A stretch of DNA of 64,000 bases from Pseudomonas sp. GM80 (GTDB taxonomy: Bacteria; Pseudomonadota; Gammaproteobacteria; Pseudomonadales; Pseudomonadaceae). Below the pieces are notes generated by a model. That model made no database searches and was not told the origin of the DNA. It worked only from the letters and a program-made list of their open reading frames with translations. The position numbers were made by a program, and so were the translations under genes. The first letter of the stretch is position 1. Every line of letters starts with the position of its first letter. Of the stretch, positions 63,613 through 64,000 are shown one piece after another. The DNA lies in assembly GCF_000282515.1 (NCBI RefSeq), contig NZ_AKJD01000038.1, forward strand, positions 1 through 64,000. The letters run 5' to 3'.

Positions 63613-64000
63613 TCGGCCAACGCAATTGGCAACTCGATACAGAACCGCGCACCCTCATCGCCGTTGCGCACGCTCAGGCGTCCGCCCATGTTTTCGACAA
63701 TGCCGTAACTCACCGACAAGCCCAGGCCGGTGCCGACGCCGACCGGTTTGGTGGTGAAAAACGGCTCGAAAATCCGCTCCAGCAAACGCGGGTCAATGCC
63801 GCCACCGTTGTCCTCGACCCACAGCCGCACCACGTGCTCGTCGCACTCGGCGTGCAAGGCAATCCACGGCTGGAAGTCGCGGTTGGCTTCGCGCTTGCCG
63901 AGCAACGCGTCACGGGCGTTGACCATCAGGTTGATCAGCACTTGTTCCAGTTGATCGACGTAGCCGCGCACCTGAACCTGGAAACCGGCCTCTTTGATCC
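63609..64000 (-). CDS. Sensor histidine kinase, C-terminal part
   Basis: About 130 codons are visible; the 5' part is beyond the right edge. The ATPase domain is complete in its key boxes: N-box [36 protein letters not shown]. The protein ends IELPIALAD. Convergence with tadG suggests a kinase such as PprA, which controls Flp pili in P. aeruginosa, but sequence here cannot prove that. Confidence 0.85.
   Translation of the reverse strand, partial: IKEAGFQVQVRGYVDQLEQVLINLMVNARDALLGKREANRDFQPWIALHAECDEHVVRLWVEDNGGGIDPRLLERIFEPFFTTKPVGVGTGLGLSVSYGIVENMGGRLSVRNGDEGARFCIELPIALAD

Noticed and set aside
1..64000. CRISPR arrays, tRNA or rRNA genes, insertion sequences
   Set aside because: Regularly spaced direct repeats, tRNA-like folds with conserved T-loops, and transposase motifs were looked for by eye and not found; the repeats present are palindromic REP-type elements.

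Overview
The window looks like chromosomal DNA of a fluorescent Pseudomonas (P. fluorescens/koreensis-type). The evidence is the high GC, the many palindromic REP-type repeats of Pseudomonas style, and a core gene order that matches what I recall of P. aeruginosa PAO1 (speA, NUDIX, DUF2333, gcbA, ctpL-type MCP, aroQ, accB, accC, prmA, DUF3426, dusB, fis, purH, purD, retS, then the urea transporter and urease genes). No tRNA, rRNA, CRISPR array, IS element or integrase was recognised.

Layout. 0-7 kb: ureD and the urea ABC transporter urtABCDE (minus strand), with a good sigma-54 promoter candidate before urtA. 7-12.1 kb: a copper-uptake cluster (DUF2946, PCu(A)C chaperone, DUF2946, OprC-type receptor, PepSY membrane protein). 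12.2-12.9 kb: a HI1419/HI1420-type toxin-antitoxin pair. 13-20.5 kb: two divergent cobalamin operons (cobK-cbiD-cobL and cobG-cobH-cobI-cobJ), an aerobic route that uses CbiD and a CbiG-CobJ fusion. 20.5-30.5 kb: an accessory block with a 2373-residue toxin and three small unrecognised proteins that appear related to each other. 30.6-45 kb: marC, retS, purD, purH, fis, dusB, a DUF3426 protein, prmA, a decayed AlbA_2/RecG-like gene, accC, accB and aroQ. 45-54 kb: a chemoreceptor, the diguanylate cyclase gcbA, DUF2333, NUDIX, Sui1 and speA. 54-57 kb: an orphan short VgrG, a DUF4123 adaptor and a lipoprotein hydrolase. 57-64 kb: a MATE exporter, small housekeeping and lipoprotein genes, a TadG-like protein, and the 3' part of a histidine kinase that runs off the end.

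The most notable system is the toxin block. The large protein carries a TcdA/TcdB-type glycosyltransferase domain with all the key residues I can check in order, then a YopT/C58-like Cys-His-Asp protease domain where clostridial toxins have their InsP6-dependent protease, then a TcdA/TcdB-type translocation region, and a C-terminus without clostridial CROP repeats. This order resembles E. coli lymphostatin (LifA/Efa1) more than TcdB. The glycosyltransferase part is lower in GC than the rest. The three small proteins beside it share a pattern of conserved positions and may be its accessory, release, immunity or co-secreted factors; that part is inference.

Relative to PAO1, where the urt genes lie beside retS, the roughly 24 kb from 7 to 31 kb (copper, toxin-antitoxin, cobalamin, toxin, marC) looks inserted or rearranged.
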